A stretch of 64,000 nucleotides of DNA from Candidatus Gastranaerophilales bacterium. GTDB lineage: Bacteria; Cyanobacteriota; Vampirovibrionia; Gastranaerophilales; Gastranaerophilaceae. Below, piece after piece: positions 34,262 to 43,879 of the stretch; position 1 is the stretch's first letter, and the number at the start of each line of letters is the position of its first letter. The position numbers and the translations under genes were made by a program. Where the stretch lies: the NCBI GenBank assembly GCA_944326555.1, contig CALVEK010000005.1, positions 35,454 to 99,453 of the forward strand, given 5' to 3'. The notes beneath the pieces were generated by a model that saw nothing but the letters and a program-made list of their open reading frames with translations, searched no databases and was not told the origin of the DNA.

Positions 34262-36127
34262 TTATATCATTGTGTAGAGAGATTCTGAGATGTTTATAAA
34301 TTCTCTGACCAAATCTTTATCCCATTGGATTCCTGCACCAATTCTTAATATTTCACAAGCCTTTTCATTTGACATACCTTTTCTGTATGGCCTGTCTGAA
34401 ATAAGAGCGTGGTAAGCATCTGCAACAGCGACGATTCTGGCAGCAAGCGGGATATCTTCACCTTTGAGTTTTTCGGGGTAGCCGGAACCATCCCAGTGTT
34501 CATGGTGATATTTTACAATCGGTATTAAGTCATGCAATGATTCGTTTGGCAAAAGAACTTTTTCTGCACCAATTGTCGGGTGTTGCTTCATTATTTCCCA
34601 CTCTTCATCATTTAATTTTGATGGTTTTCTTAACACAGATTCAGGGATACCAATCTTTCCAATGTCATGAAGCAGTGCGCCCAATTTTATTCTTTCCACA
34701 TCTTTTTCAGGAAGATTTATTTGTCTTGCCAATGCCTCAGCATATCTTGATACAGATGATGAATGACCTTTGGTATACTCATCTTTTGCATCAATTGCAC
34801 CGGCAAGAGATGTTACAACTTCGATTAAATGACCTTGGTTGATTATTTCTTCGGAATGGAATTTGTTTACAAGTTCTTCGTCAAAGCTGATACCTATAGA
34901 AGCATGTCTTTTAGCGATTACTGATGCAAATGAACTTAGGGCTGTGTCATCCCAAAAATCAAAATCATTAGAGCATACAATTGTGGACATTCCATTTTTA
35001 TAACCCTTACTTTTTGAAATGTACATAGCCTGCTCTGCAAGTATCAACAATTTTTCTTGGTCTTGAGTAGCTTTCGGGTAGGTTGCTATTCCTACAGAAA
35101 CCTTAACCGGTCCTACGTCATCAACAAGACAGCAAGAAAGTGAATAAGTAAGGTATTCTGCAAGATATTTTGCTTCGGCAGATGTCGTTTCAGGAAGTAT
35201 TATTGCTATTTCATCTCCGCCGTATCTTGCAGCAGAATCATTTGTTCTTATACCTTGTTTTATCTTGTCAGCAACCAATTTGATAATTTCATCACCTTTG
35301 GCCGCACCAAAATCTTTGTTAATTTGTGAAATATTATTTATGTCAAATATGACAATAGAAGTTTCTGTTTGAGTTCTTTTTGACTTGTCTATTTCTGCAG
35401 CAAGAAGTTCTTGGAATTTTCTATGATTGTTCAGGTTTGTTAATGCATCCGTATCCGTATTCATTAGTACTTTTGTTGAAAGTTCTTTGTTTTGGATAAA
35501 CAATGCCAAATAGTTTGCCATAAGTTTATATATTTCAGCTGATGCTTCGTAATTATTGTCTCCTATGAGCATTATTCCTATGCAGTCATTCACTGCACAA
35601 AGAGGCAATATAGCTACAGCTGAATCTGTTAAGTAATGTAGATTCAAAAAGTTTATGCTTTCAACATACTTAGCCTTTTTTGATTTAAAGACAGTCTCTA
35701 CAGGGTTGTCAGACTCATTCAATAAAACTCTGCTTGTGAAAGTGGAGCCGATTTTATCAATAATTTTGAAATTTATGCAATTTGATTGTTTACAATAAAG
35801 TCCAAAACCAGAAAACGTTGCATTTAGTTTATTTGTAAAAATATTATGCAATGAATAGAAAAGTTCGCTTTTTGTTTCTTTACCTGTTGTTACTTCGTTG
35901 ATAAACTTTATAAGTTCCGGGAAATCAATATTTTCAGTGGTTCTCCAAGACTTATAGTTGTATCCTGCATACATTTTGTTAGATGTAGTTCTGTTATTTA
36001 TCGTGTTTATTTTTGAAATTAATCCATTAGGAATTATCGGGTTTGAGTGCCTTTGCACATTATGTTGTGCAGTTTCAGACCTGTTTTCACTAATATTTTC
36101 AGTATTATGAAAATTATTAAACTTCAA
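34262..36127 (-). CDS. Cyclic-di-GMP enzyme: GAF-like sensor, GGDEF and HD-GYP domains
   Basis: 621 residues. After an Asn-rich start, about 70-220 form a GAF-like sensor. The GGDEF domain (about 225-380) has YGGDEIAIILPE with the product-inhibition site RTND five residues before it, so it looks catalytically intact as a diguanylate cyclase. The HD-GYP domain (about 425-600) has HDIGKIGIPESVL and HHEHWDGSGYP, the phosphodiesterase metal site. A protein with both activities may be switched by its sensor or by partners. No signal peptide or membrane helix is seen, so it is cytoplasmic. Confidence 0.9.
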   Translation of the reverse strand: MKFNNFHNTENISENRSETAQHNVQRHSNPIIPNGLISKINTINNRTTSNKMYAGYNYKSWRTTENIDFPELIKFINEVTTGKETKSELFYSLHNIFTNKLNATFSGFGLYCKQSNCINFKIIDKIGSTFTSRVLLNESDNPVETVFKSKKAKYVESINFLNLHYLTDSAVAILPLCAVNDCIGIMLIGDNNYEASAEIYKLMANYLALFIQNKELSTKVLMNTDTDALTNLNNHRKFQELLAAEIDKSKRTQTETSIVIFDINNISQINKDFGAAKGDEIIKLVADKIKQGIRTNDSAARYGGDEIAIILPETTSAEAKYLAEYLTYSLSCCLVDDVGPVKVSVGIATYPKATQDQEKLLILAEQAMYISKSKGYKNGMSTIVCSNDFDFWDDTALSSFASVIAKRHASIGISFDEELVNKFHSEEIINQGHLIEVVTSLAGAIDAKDEYTKGHSSSVSRYAEALARQINLPEKDVERIKLGALLHDIGKIGIPESVLRKPSKLNDEEWEIMKQHPTIGAEKVLLPNESLHDLIPIVKYHHEHWDGSGYPEKLKGEDIPLAARIVAVADAYHALISDRPYRKGMSNEKACEILRIGAGIQWDKDLVREFINISESLYTMI

Positions 36128-36343
36128 TGCTACACCTTCCTGATACGATTAGTATAAAAAGCCTAACCTTTAAAATTTGCCAAAAAAATTAAAATAAACC
36201 GATAATTTTTACAATTTTAAGTATTGTAACAGGATTTATATATCTTTGTAAAGATATGAAATAATGAGATTTATTGTATATTTCTTTGTTATCATGTAAA
36301 AATAAATTGTAACAATAAATTTAATTTATGAAAGGTATAAATA

Positions 36344-37618
36344 GTGCAAAAGGAAGTTGTTAACGTCGGTTTAGTTGGTCTCGGAACTGTAGGTTCAGGT
36401 GTTGTAAAGGTCTTGAAAGATTTTGACGGTATAAACATAAAGAGAATTGCTGTTAAAAACATTAATAAGAAAAGAAATATTGATAATTTTGATACATCTG
36501 TTTTGACGACAGATCCTTTTGAAGTAGTTAATGATAAAGATATAGACATTGTTGTCGAAGTTATAGGCGGTATTGATCCTGCTTATGAACTTCTTGTTAC
36601 AGCTGTAAATAATGGTAAGCATATAGTTACGGCAAATAAAGAGCTTTTGGCAAAAAAAGGAGAGCCTCTTTTTAAATTGGCAAAGGAAAAGAATGTTGCT
36701 ATTCTTTATGAAGCTGCAATTGCTGGTGGTATTCCCATTATTATGCCCATAAAGACAACACTTGCAGGTAATAAGATAAATAAAATTGAAGCAATACTGA
36801 ATGGTACAACAAACTATATTCTCACTAAAATGGAGAAAGATGGTGTTTCTTATGAGACTGTGCTGAAAGAAGCTCAAGAACTTGGCTATGCCGAAACTGA
36901 TCCTACCGGAGATGTTGAGGGCTTTGATTCGGCATATAAAATTGCAACGCTTGCTACTATTGCTTTGAACAGACGAGTTGATATAAACAAAATTTATCGT
37001 GAGGGTATTACAAAGATTAGTGCTAATGACATGAAATTTGCAAAAGAACTCGGGTACAAGATTAAGTTAATTGCTTTGGCTTTATTGTTGGATAACGACA
37101 AAGTCGATGTAAGAGTTCATCCAATGCTTGTTCCTGTTAGAGATTGTCTTGCAAGTATAAATGGAGTAACAAACAGCGTAGTCTTAGAAGGTTTCCCTGT
37201 AGGCAGGGTTATGATGGCAGGCCCTGGTGCTGGTGAGTTCCCAACTGCAAGCTCTGTTGTTGGGGATATTTTAGCTATAGTAAGAAGTTTGGGCTCTGAC
37301 AAATTGTTGCCGATGATGGAATGTAACCATGATATTACAGCAGAACAATTAGATATAAAAGATACAGTTAATAAGTACTATATATCAATTACTGCGGTTA
37401 ATACCCCGGGTGTAATTGGTTCTATTGGAGAAATATGCGGCAGACACAGCATAAGTTTAGCCAGTGTCTTGCAAAAAGGAATAGACAAGGAAAACACAGC
37501 AGAGATTGTGATAATAACAGAGCAAAGCAAAGAGTCAAATATTAACAAAGCTATAGAAGAGCTCAAAAGTAATAAAAGTATAGTAGAAATAAATAATTTA
37601 ATAAGAGTAATGGAGTAG
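36344..37618 (+). CDS. hom: Homoserine dehydrogenase
   Basis: 424 residues, starting at GTG (36344) with GAAAGG upstream. It reduces aspartate semialdehyde to homoserine with NAD(P)H. Order: Rossmann domain [13 protein letters not shown] (about 8-20), catalytic domain with [11 protein letters not shown] and [15 protein letters not shown] (about 160-205), and a C-terminal ACT domain (about 345-424) that usually gives threonine feedback control. It is the monofunctional form without fused aspartokinase. thrC starts 5 nt after the stop, so they form an operon. Confidence 0.95.
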   Translation: MQKEVVNVGLVGLGTVGSGVVKVLKDFDGINIKRIAVKNINKKRNIDNFDTSVLTTDPFEVVNDKDIDIVVEVIGGIDPAYELLVTAVNNGKHIVTANKELLAKKGEPLFKLAKEKNVAILYEAAIAGGIPIIMPIKTTLAGNKINKIEAILNGTTNYILTKMEKDGVSYETVLKEAQELGYAETDPTGDVEGFDSAYKIATLATIALNRRVDINKIYREGITKISANDMKFAKELGYKIKLIALALLLDNDKVDVRVHPMLVPVRDCLASINGVTNSVVLEGFPVGRVMMAGPGAGEFPTASSVVGDILAIVRSLGSDKLLPMMECNHDITAEQLDIKDTVNKYYISITAVNTPGVIGSIGEICGRHSISLASVLQKGIDKENTAEIVIITEQSKESNINKAIEELKSNKSIVEINNLIRVME

Positions 37619-37622
37619 AACA

Positions 37623-38711
37623 ATGAATAATTTTGAACAAAAAGGTCATTACCAAGGTCTAATAAACAGATATAGAGAGTATTTGCCTGTTACTGATTCA
37701 ACACCGATTGTTACCTTAAATGAGGGGAATACTCCGTTAATAAAGGCAGATAATATAGCAAAAAAAATCGGTCTTTCTGAAATGAATTGTGAAATATATC
37801 TCAAGTTTGAGGGCGCCAACCCTACAGGAAGTTTTAAAGACCGCGGTATGACTATGGCTGTTACTAAGGCAAAAGAAGCCGGGGCTAAAGCTGTTATTTG
37901 TGCTTCTACAGGTAACACCTCTGCTGCTGCGGCTGCTTATGCTGCAAAAGCAGGCATGAAAGCATTTGTTTTGATTCCTGACGGGTATATTGCATTGGGT
38001 AAGCTATCTCAAGCTATGATGTATGGTGCTGAGATTATTGCGATTAAAGGTAATTTTGATGAGGCTTTGGAAAGAGTTATTGAAATTTCCAAAAACTATC
38101 CTATTACTCTTGTTAACTCTGTTAATCCATACAGAATAGAAGGTCAAAAAACAGGTGCTTTTGAAATATGTGAGGCTTTGGGGGATGCTCCCGATTATCA
38201 CTTTATTCCTGTTGGTAATGCAGGAAACATTACAGCATATTTTAAAGGTTATGAGGAGTTTTTGGCACTTAATAAATCAACTCACTTACCTAAGATGATG
38301 GGATTTGAAGCTGAGGGTGCAGCTGCAATTGTTAAAGGAGAAAGAATAATGAAGCCTGAGACTATTGCAACTGCAATAAGAATTGGTAATCCTGCAAGTT
38401 GGAAACAGGCCGAAAATGCAAGAGATAAATCAGGCGGTGTTATTAACTATGTTACTGATGATGAAATTATTGAAGCATATAAACTTATTGCCGCAAACGA
38501 GGGTATACTTTGTGAACCTGCAAGTGCAGCTTCCGTTGCCGGTGTTATCAAAGCTCTAAAATTAGGGCTCATTGAAGAAAATAAAAAAATGGTATGTATT
38601 CTTACAGGAAACGGCTTAAAAGACCCTGATTCTGCAATTAAGTATTCAGGTTGTGAGGTTAAGAAAACTTCTTCTGAATTGACTGATATTGTTAAAGCTA
38701 TGAGTTTGTAG
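37623..38711 (+). CDS. thrC: Threonine synthase
   Basis: 362 residues, the short bacterial form. It converts phosphohomoserine to threonine with pyridoxal phosphate. The lysine that binds PLP is in [11 protein letters not shown] near residue 60; the PLP phosphate loop is [11 protein letters not shown] homoserine kinase gene (thrB) is not adjacent and must lie elsewhere. It follows hom by 5 nt and ends in a terminator. Confidence 0.95.
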   Translation: MNNFEQKGHYQGLINRYREYLPVTDSTPIVTLNEGNTPLIKADNIAKKIGLSEMNCEIYLKFEGANPTGSFKDRGMTMAVTKAKEAGAKAVICASTGNTSAAAAAYAAKAGMKAFVLIPDGYIALGKLSQAMMYGAEIIAIKGNFDEALERVIEISKNYPITLVNSVNPYRIEGQKTGAFEICEALGDAPDYHFIPVGNAGNITAYFKGYEEFLALNKSTHLPKMMGFEAEGAAAIVKGERIMKPETIATAIRIGNPASWKQAENARDKSGGVINYVTDDEIIEAYKLIAANEGILCEPASAASVAGVIKALKLGLIEENKKMVCILTGNGLKDPDSAIKYSGCEVKKTSSELTDIVKAMSL

Positions 38712-38721
38712 GTGTTTAGAA

Positions 38722-38754
38722 GTTCTTAACTTATAAGGCAAAGAACTTTTTAAT
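38722..38754 (+). terminator. Intrinsic terminator after thrC
   Basis: AAGTTCTT pairs with AAGAACTT around a loop of about 13 nt, followed by TTTAAT. Confidence 0.65.
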
Positions 38755-38854
38755 CGGTTAAAACTCATCTATATATTTGATTTTAAATCCTTAATATTTC
38801 TTTATACTAAAGTAGTAGATTTTATTGTTTTAAAGAAGATTAAGGATTTTTATT

Positions 38855-39739
38855 TTGGCATTAAGAAAAACTAATTTAAAAACAAAAACTCAGGTTTCAA
38901 CACCTGAGTTACGAGTTGCAGAGGTTCCTAAAAAACCTTTGACCAAGCCATATAATGATATCGATTTGAATAATTGGAAAGATTATTCTCATATCAAGAC
39001 GGATACATTGTGGGAATTTCCTAATAGAGACAAGTCAAACGGACATTCCTATGATTACCATGGGAACTATATTCCACAGATAGCGCAGCAGTTGTACGAA
39101 CGATTCACTAAAAAAGGTGATATTGTTCTTGATATGTTTTTTGGTTCAGGTACTTCCGGTATTGAAGCAGTAAACATGCAAAGACGCTGTATTGGTGTTG
39201 AATTAAAGCAGGAACTTGTTGATTATGTAAGTCAAAAGTTTGATGCAAAAACATTGGTTACTGATGTTAATATAATCTGCGGAGACAGTGCTTCATCCGA
39301 TATAGGTTATAAAATTCAAGACAGACTTGAAGTCATGGGTAGAGAAAAGGCTCAGTTTTTGATGCTTCATCCGCCTTATGATGATATTATTAAATTCTCT
39401 GATAAAAAAGAAGATTTATCTAATTGTGCAACTACAGAAGAATTTTATGACCTATTTGAAGAAGTTGCAAGAAATGGTTACGAAAAGCTCGAAAAAGGCA
39501 GATTTGCTGCTTTGATTATCGGTGATAAATATGCTAAAGGTCAGTATATTCCGTTGAGCTTTGGCTGTATGGAAAGAATGAACCGTGCAGGCTTTATAAC
39601 AAAGGCTATCATTGTTAAAGACATACAAGGCAATGAAAAAGCAAAGGGCAAACAAGCTAACTTGTGGCGTTATAGAGCATTATACGGTGGTTTTTATATC
39701 TTTAAACACGAATATGTAATGGTTTTTCAAAAACCTTAA
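38855..39739 (+). CDS. DNA (N4/N6) methyltransferase, no partner nuclease seen
   Basis: 294 residues, starting at TTG (38855) with TAAGGA upstream. AdoMet-binding motif I DMFFGSGTSGIEAV is near residue 91, followed by CIGVEL. Catalytic motif IV reads HPPY (LMLHPPYDDI, about residue 171) rather than DPPY, NPPF or SPPY. The motif order I then IV fits the alpha or gamma class. No restriction endonuclease or specificity gene is next to it, so it is an orphan methyltransferase, or it methylates another substrate. The last base of the stop abuts the convergent SpeE-like gene. Confidence 0.8.
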   Translation: MALRKTNLKTKTQVSTPELRVAEVPKKPLTKPYNDIDLNNWKDYSHIKTDTLWEFPNRDKSNGHSYDYHGNYIPQIAQQLYERFTKKGDIVLDMFFGSGTSGIEAVNMQRRCIGVELKQELVDYVSQKFDAKTLVTDVNIICGDSASSDIGYKIQDRLEVMGREKAQFLMLHPPYDDIIKFSDKKEDLSNCATTEEFYDLFEEVARNGYEKLEKGRFAALIIGDKYAKGQYIPLSFGCMERMNRAGFITKAIIVKDIQGNEKAKGKQANLWRYRALYGGFYIFKHEYVMVFQKP

Positions 39740-40606
39740 CTAATACGAGTCTTTTATATATGGTTTTATGTCCAATTCAATTTTTTTGAATTGGGCATAA
39801 TTGTTTCCAATCGAATAATCACTCATTGATGCGATGATTATAACGTTTGTTATGTCTATTACTCTTTCATTTATTCCAAAAAACGATTTGTAATAAACTC
39901 TGTCTGATTCATTTCCTTTAAATATTGATACTTTGTTGAATTTTGATTCATAAAGTTCTTTTATTGAATGAAAGAATGTATTTTCTTCGTTTTCAAAATC
40001 AGGACTTGAGCATAAATTCGAGACAAATAATCCGCTTTTTGTCAGTGATTTTTTTACAGATTCAAAATATTCATCACTTAAGAATCTGTCATCTATACCT
40101 TCATCTGATGCAACGTCAGTAACTATCAGGTCATACTTCTTTTTATTTTCTCTAAGATATACAATCCCATCTTGGAGGTTGAATGTTGTGTGAGGCGATT
40201 GCTGAAATCCAAAATATTCTTTTGCTATCGGGAGAATATTTTCTTCAATATCAACGACATCAATGCTTTGTATGTTTGTGAACAGTTTTTCCCAGTCATT
40301 GATTATTTTACCTGTTCCTAATCCTATTAGCAGGATATTTTTTATTTCGGGGTTAATTAGATATGGAATAGTAAAGTAATTTATGTAAGGTAAATTACCC
40401 TTGTATTCAGTTGTATTTATAAATCCTGCCTGATACGTATCTTTGTAGTGCAAAAAACGTCCGACTTCATTTTCAATAACTTTTATGTCATGGAAATCAG
40501 ACTGCTTTTTATACAGTACTTTGTCTTTAAATTTTTTATTATTGATTATTTCCAGCAATTCTTCTTTTGGTTCATGAATTGCTAAGTATTCGGGTATTAT
40601 TATCAT
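39740..40606 (-). CDS. Spermidine-synthase-like protein
   Basis: 288 residues with a Rossmann methyltransferase-like core: NILLIGLGTGKIINDW near residue 110, SIDVVDIEENILPIAKEYF near 134, then YDLIVTDVASDEG. This is the SpeE layout, but the polyamine-site segment (DExxYHE in true SpeE) is replaced by TTEYKGNLPYINYF and the GGGDGG loop by GLGTG. It may therefore be a SpeE-family protein with another substrate. The N-terminal 60 residues form the expected beta-hairpin lead-in. It is divergent from rsmA. Confidence 0.72.
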   Translation of the reverse strand: MIIIPEYLAIHEPKEELLEIINNKKFKDKVLYKKQSDFHDIKVIENEVGRFLHYKDTYQAGFINTTEYKGNLPYINYFTIPYLINPEIKNILLIGLGTGKIINDWEKLFTNIQSIDVVDIEENILPIAKEYFGFQQSPHTTFNLQDGIVYLRENKKKYDLIVTDVASDEGIDDRFLSDEYFESVKKSLTKSGLFVSNLCSSPDFENEENTFFHSIKELYESKFNKVSIFKGNESDRVYYKSFFGINERVIDITNVIIIASMSDYSIGNNYAQFKKIELDIKPYIKDSY

Positions 40607-40629
40607 AATGTTTATTGTACATTAAATAT

Positions 40630-41466
40630 ATGAGTGATTATTTTTTAAGAGCAAAATTATTTAAAACAAAAAAAAGATTGGGACAAAATTTCCTTGTGGA
40701 CGAGTCTGTGATCGACAGAATAGTTGAGGAAGTATCTTGCGATGATACAGTATTGGAAATAGGTCCAGGGGCAGGCTTTGTTACGGAAAATATCGTTAAA
40801 AAAGCTAAGAAAGTTTATGCCGTTGAGATTGATGAAGACGCTATTGAGGCTTTGCAACATATCAAAACAGAAAAGTTTGTACTGATTCATAATGATATTT
40901 TAAAAACACAATTAAAAGATTTAGAAGATACAACTTTTAAAGTTATTGCTAATATTCCTTACTATATAACAAGTCCTATACTTGCTCATTTATTAGGAGA
41001 GATAGATGATTTAAATAATGAAAACAGAAAGCGAATATCAGAAATAGTTCTTATGGTTCAGTGGGAAGTTGCTCAAAGGCTTGTGGCTGATGAGAATTCT
41101 CCGTCTAAACAGTATGGGCTGTTGTCGATTTTGACACAATTTAATGCTGATGTTGAGCTCATTCAAAAGGTTGGAAGAAAATCTTTTTATCCAGCTCCAA
41201 AAGTTGATTCGGCTTTGGTTAAGATTACTCTTAACGATAAACCGAGAGTTGATGTTTCTGATTATTCATTTTTAAAACGTGTTGTTAAGGCTTGTTTTGC
41301 AACAAGACGAAAAAATCTTAAAAATTCTTTATTGAATGCAGGGTTTGCGAAAGATGCTGTTTCAAAGACACTTTCTGATATGAATATCTCTGAAAATACA
41401 AGAGGTGAGACTTTGGCTATTGAGCAATTGGCAAATCTTTCTGAGGAGTTGAAGAGAAATTTATGA
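40630..41466 (+). CDS. rsmA: 16S rRNA dimethyladenosine transferase (KsgA)
   Basis: 278 residues from the ATG at 40630. It dimethylates two adenosines in helix 45 of 16S rRNA during 30S maturation. Signatures: KKRLGQNFLVD near the start, EIGPGAGFVTENI (AdoMet motif I), and NIPYYITSPI (catalytic motif IV). The C-terminal helical domain carries FYPAPKVDSALVKI. Its stop overlaps the ispE ATG by 4 nt, so the two are translationally coupled, a common rsmA-ispE arrangement. Confidence 0.96.
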   Translation: MSDYFLRAKLFKTKKRLGQNFLVDESVIDRIVEEVSCDDTVLEIGPGAGFVTENIVKKAKKVYAVEIDEDAIEALQHIKTEKFVLIHNDILKTQLKDLEDTTFKVIANIPYYITSPILAHLLGEIDDLNNENRKRISEIVLMVQWEVAQRLVADENSPSKQYGLLSILTQFNADVELIQKVGRKSFYPAPKVDSALVKITLNDKPRVDVSDYSFLKRVVKACFATRRKNLKNSLLNAGFAKDAVSKTLSDMNISENTRGETLAIEQLANLSEELKRNL

Positions 41467-42305
41467 AAAATATAAAAGTTGCTGCACCCGCAAAAATCAA
41501 TCTGACGCTTGAAGTTCTGAATAAAAGAGAAGATGGTTTTCATAATATTAAAAGCATTATGCAGGCTATTAGTTTGTATGATTATTTGTCTTTCAGTGCT
41601 GAAATGTCAGATAATGTTCAAATCAGTTTGGTTGGGAATTGTGAAAACATACCTTATGATTCTAAAAATCTTGTATATAAAGCTGCCGATTTGTTTTTCC
41701 AATCTACTGGTATCTCTGCAAAATTGGATGTGTACATAGAAAAAAATATTCCGGTAGAAGCAGGTTTAGCAGGTGGTTCAACGGATGCGGCTGCAACTCT
41801 ATTTGCTTTAAATGAACTCTTTGACAGGCCTCTTATGAAAGATTCTATAGAAAACCTTTGCGCTTCACTTGGGTCTGATTTAAACTTTTGCCTAAATGGA
41901 GGGACGGCTATTTGTACAGGTCGAGGTGAAAGTACAATAAAAATCGCTACTCCTGACCTGGATGTTACCCTTGTTAAACCCTTAGGTTTTGGAATTTCTG
42001 CTAAAGAAGCGTATACAAAATTTGCTGCTATGTCTGATGAGGAAAAAGCTGTTCCAAATAACACGGAAAAAATATCAGAATCTTTTGACTCCTCTCTTTT
42101 GTACAATAGTCTGGAAAAAGCAGTTATAAATGATTATCCTGAACTTTTAGAAATAAAGAAATGTGTTCCTGATTCTATGATGTCAGGCTCAGGTCCGACT
42201 TTCTTTATGTTAAAACCTATTTCTCCTGTTAGGTTTGATAAGACAAGATTTCTTACCATAGAAAATTTAAAATCAATATCAGATGGGGTAAAGATAATTT
42301 CTTAA
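41463..42305 (+). CDS. ispE: 4-diphosphocytidyl-2-C-methyl-D-erythritol kinase
   Basis: 280 residues. A GHMP kinase that phosphorylates CDP-methylerythritol, the step before IspF in the non-mevalonate isoprenoid pathway. APAKINLTLEVL is near residue 4, the ATP loop PVEAGLAGGSTDAAATL near 94, and a C-terminal SGSGPTFFML loop. It is coupled to rsmA by a 4-nt overlap. Confidence 0.95.
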   Translation: MKNIKVAAPAKINLTLEVLNKREDGFHNIKSIMQAISLYDYLSFSAEMSDNVQISLVGNCENIPYDSKNLVYKAADLFFQSTGISAKLDVYIEKNIPVEAGLAGGSTDAAATLFALNELFDRPLMKDSIENLCASLGSDLNFCLNGGTAICTGRGESTIKIATPDLDVTLVKPLGFGISAKEAYTKFAAMSDEEKAVPNNTEKISESFDSSLLYNSLEKAVINDYPELLEIKKCVPDSMMSGSGPTFFMLKPISPVRFDKTRFLTIENLKSISDGVKIIS

Positions 42306-42420
42306 TTTTGTTAACTATTGTTAATTTATCTTTTGCTTTTATAAAGTTTTTTGTTTCCGATACCGATATAAAGCATGTAACTGATAGGGATAAACAAACT
42401 AAGTCGAAAAGGAGATTTAC

Positions 42421-42747
42421 ATGCAGGTAAACAGATTAAGTATTGGTTTACAGGAAGAACTTAAGACTGCTTCGAATTATAATACAGCCAGAAGCGAAAC
42501 TTTGTTTGATAAAGGTATGTTGAATACTCCAAAAGATGAAAATGGCAAAGAGTTGGAAGTTGATTTTTCATCCTTAAATGTTGAAGACTTGAACATTACC
42601 TCTGACCAAATTGCAAATCTTTTGAATGGTTTTGCTGATGAGGTAATAAGTGTATTCTCTTCTAAAATGCCGGATTTGTTTGGTGATAACCCGTTAAAGG
42701 AAAATAATCCTGATAGTCAGAATAAAAATCCTGTTTTTACTGCATAG
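42421..42747 (+). CDS. Small hypothetical acidic protein
   Basis: 108 residues, not recognised. It has no signal peptide or membrane helix. The middle (about 40-85) is acidic with alternating hydrophobics and could be an amphipathic helix pair; the C-terminus is Asn- and Pro-rich. An AAAAGGAG ribosome-binding site precedes the ATG. The stop is followed by a bidirectional terminator. Confidence 0.65.
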   Translation: MQVNRLSIGLQEELKTASNYNTARSETLFDKGMLNTPKDENGKELEVDFSSLNVEDLNITSDQIANLLNGFADEVISVFSSKMPDLFGDNPLKENNPDSQNKNPVFTA

Positions 42748-42810
42748 TTTTGACTTGTTAAGTTATCTTTCTATGTGCTTGTTAAAGAATTAGTTTATTT
42801 TATTTCTAAT

Positions 42811-42845
42811 AAAAAAGACCTCTTTTATTTAGAGGTCTTTTTTTA
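42811..42845. terminator. Bidirectional terminator between two small genes
   Basis: AAAAAGACCTC pairs with GAGGTCTTTTT around a 9-nt loop, T-runs on both strands, between the convergent genes at 42421 and 42863. Confidence 0.85.
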
Positions 42846-42862
42846 TTGATTGTTTTTATTGT

Positions 42863-43228
42863 TTACATTGAATAAGTTATCAATGCTTTAACTGAACGAG
42901 CTGTATCTTTTATTTCCGATTTCTCTTCGCTGTTCATTGTTTCTTCCAAAACTTTTAAAACTTCTGTTTTATCGTTTAATGAAAGAATTTCGTTGATTGA
43001 GCTCATTGCTACTCTTGCAGAAAGGTCATTTATTCCCTTGCCGGCTGAAGATATTACAACTCTTAGTGATTCAGGGCAATTTTTTCTGATTAAAGCGTGA
43101 GCTGTTTTTTCTCTGATTTCATCGATTTCAGAATTTGTTCCTATTTCTTCAAGTATACTGATTGATTTAGGATCTTCGTGTCTGCATAATGCTTCTATAA
43201 TATTATCAATTTTGTTAACTGTTTTCAT
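42863..43228 (-). CDS. Small HEAT-repeat-like protein
   Basis: 121 residues, nearly all helical by pattern. Three to four short units of about 30 residues (IREKTAHALIRKNCPESLRVVI; SARVAMSSINEIL; IKDTARSVKALI) alternate hydrophobic helices as in HEAT or armadillo repeats, which mediate protein binding. No enzymatic motif. The gene sits 7 nt after the stop of the leftward hypothetical gene at 43236, so both are likely one operon. Confidence 0.6.
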   Translation of the reverse strand: MKTVNKIDNIIEALCRHEDPKSISILEEIGTNSEIDEIREKTAHALIRKNCPESLRVVISSAGKGINDLSARVAMSSINEILSLNDKTEVLKVLEETMNSEEKSEIKDTARSVKALITYSM

Positions 43229-43235
43229 CGGTAAC

Positions 43236-43730
43236 CTACGCTTTCAAACTTTCTTTGTATGTTTGATGTTCAGCTGCAAACATTGCTCCTAAATCATCAA
43301 CAGGCTGTTTTAACAGATTGTTTACACTGTATTGATTATTAAACTTAGATGCAATTGATTCTGTTAAACCTTTGAAATCAAGTTTAATTTCTGTATTTTT
43401 TGCGAATTCCCAAGAATTTGCAATGTTTTCTTTGATTTGTTTTCCGAAAGAAATAATAGAGTTAACTCTTGAACGGAAAGCCTCATTGAAAGAATTTATT
43501 GAACCTACAAATGCACTTGCTACCATTTTTGACTTATTTGTCATTTTTGCAAACGGGTTAGAGCTGAGTGAATTTGTTTCTTTTGCTTTAGAAGATTCAA
43601 ATACATCTGCAGCCAATACATTGCCTTTAAAATTAATACCGAACGGATTGGAATGTACTTCTTGTCTTTCTTCTCTGGACATAGGCTTGAACATTCCGAA
43701 CTTTGTTTGAGAAATTTTCATCTTATCCAT
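43236..43730 (-). CDS. Hypothetical lineage protein with INFKG motif
   Basis: 164 residues from the ATG at 43730, chosen because GGAAGG precedes it. It starts MDKMKISQTKFGMFKPMSR and contains NPFGINFKGNVLAADVF near residue 28, a short motif also found in other proteins here. The rest is Ala/Asn/Ser-rich and helical, without signal peptide or membrane helix. Function unknown. It is upstream of the HEAT-like gene. Confidence 0.6.
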   Translation of the reverse strand: MDKMKISQTKFGMFKPMSREERQEVHSNPFGINFKGNVLAADVFESSKAKETNSLSSNPFAKMTNKSKMVASAFVGSINSFNEAFRSRVNSIISFGKQIKENIANSWEFAKNTEIKLDFKGLTESIASKFNNQYSVNNLLKQPVDDLGAMFAAEHQTYKESLKA

Positions 43731-43879
43731 TTTGCCTTCCTTATTTATTATCAGATACTCATATTTCTTCAAATATATATCTTATTTTGGGTACCTATTA
43801 AAAGTAACATTATAAGAAAGTTCTATAATCATCTTTTTAGAGGATTTATAAAATGTTTGTCTCAAACTTTAGTATGGAT

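Noticed and set aside
39740..40606. True spermidine synthase (speE)
   Set aside because: The polyamine-binding segment and GGGDGG loop are not conserved; kept only as SpeE-like.
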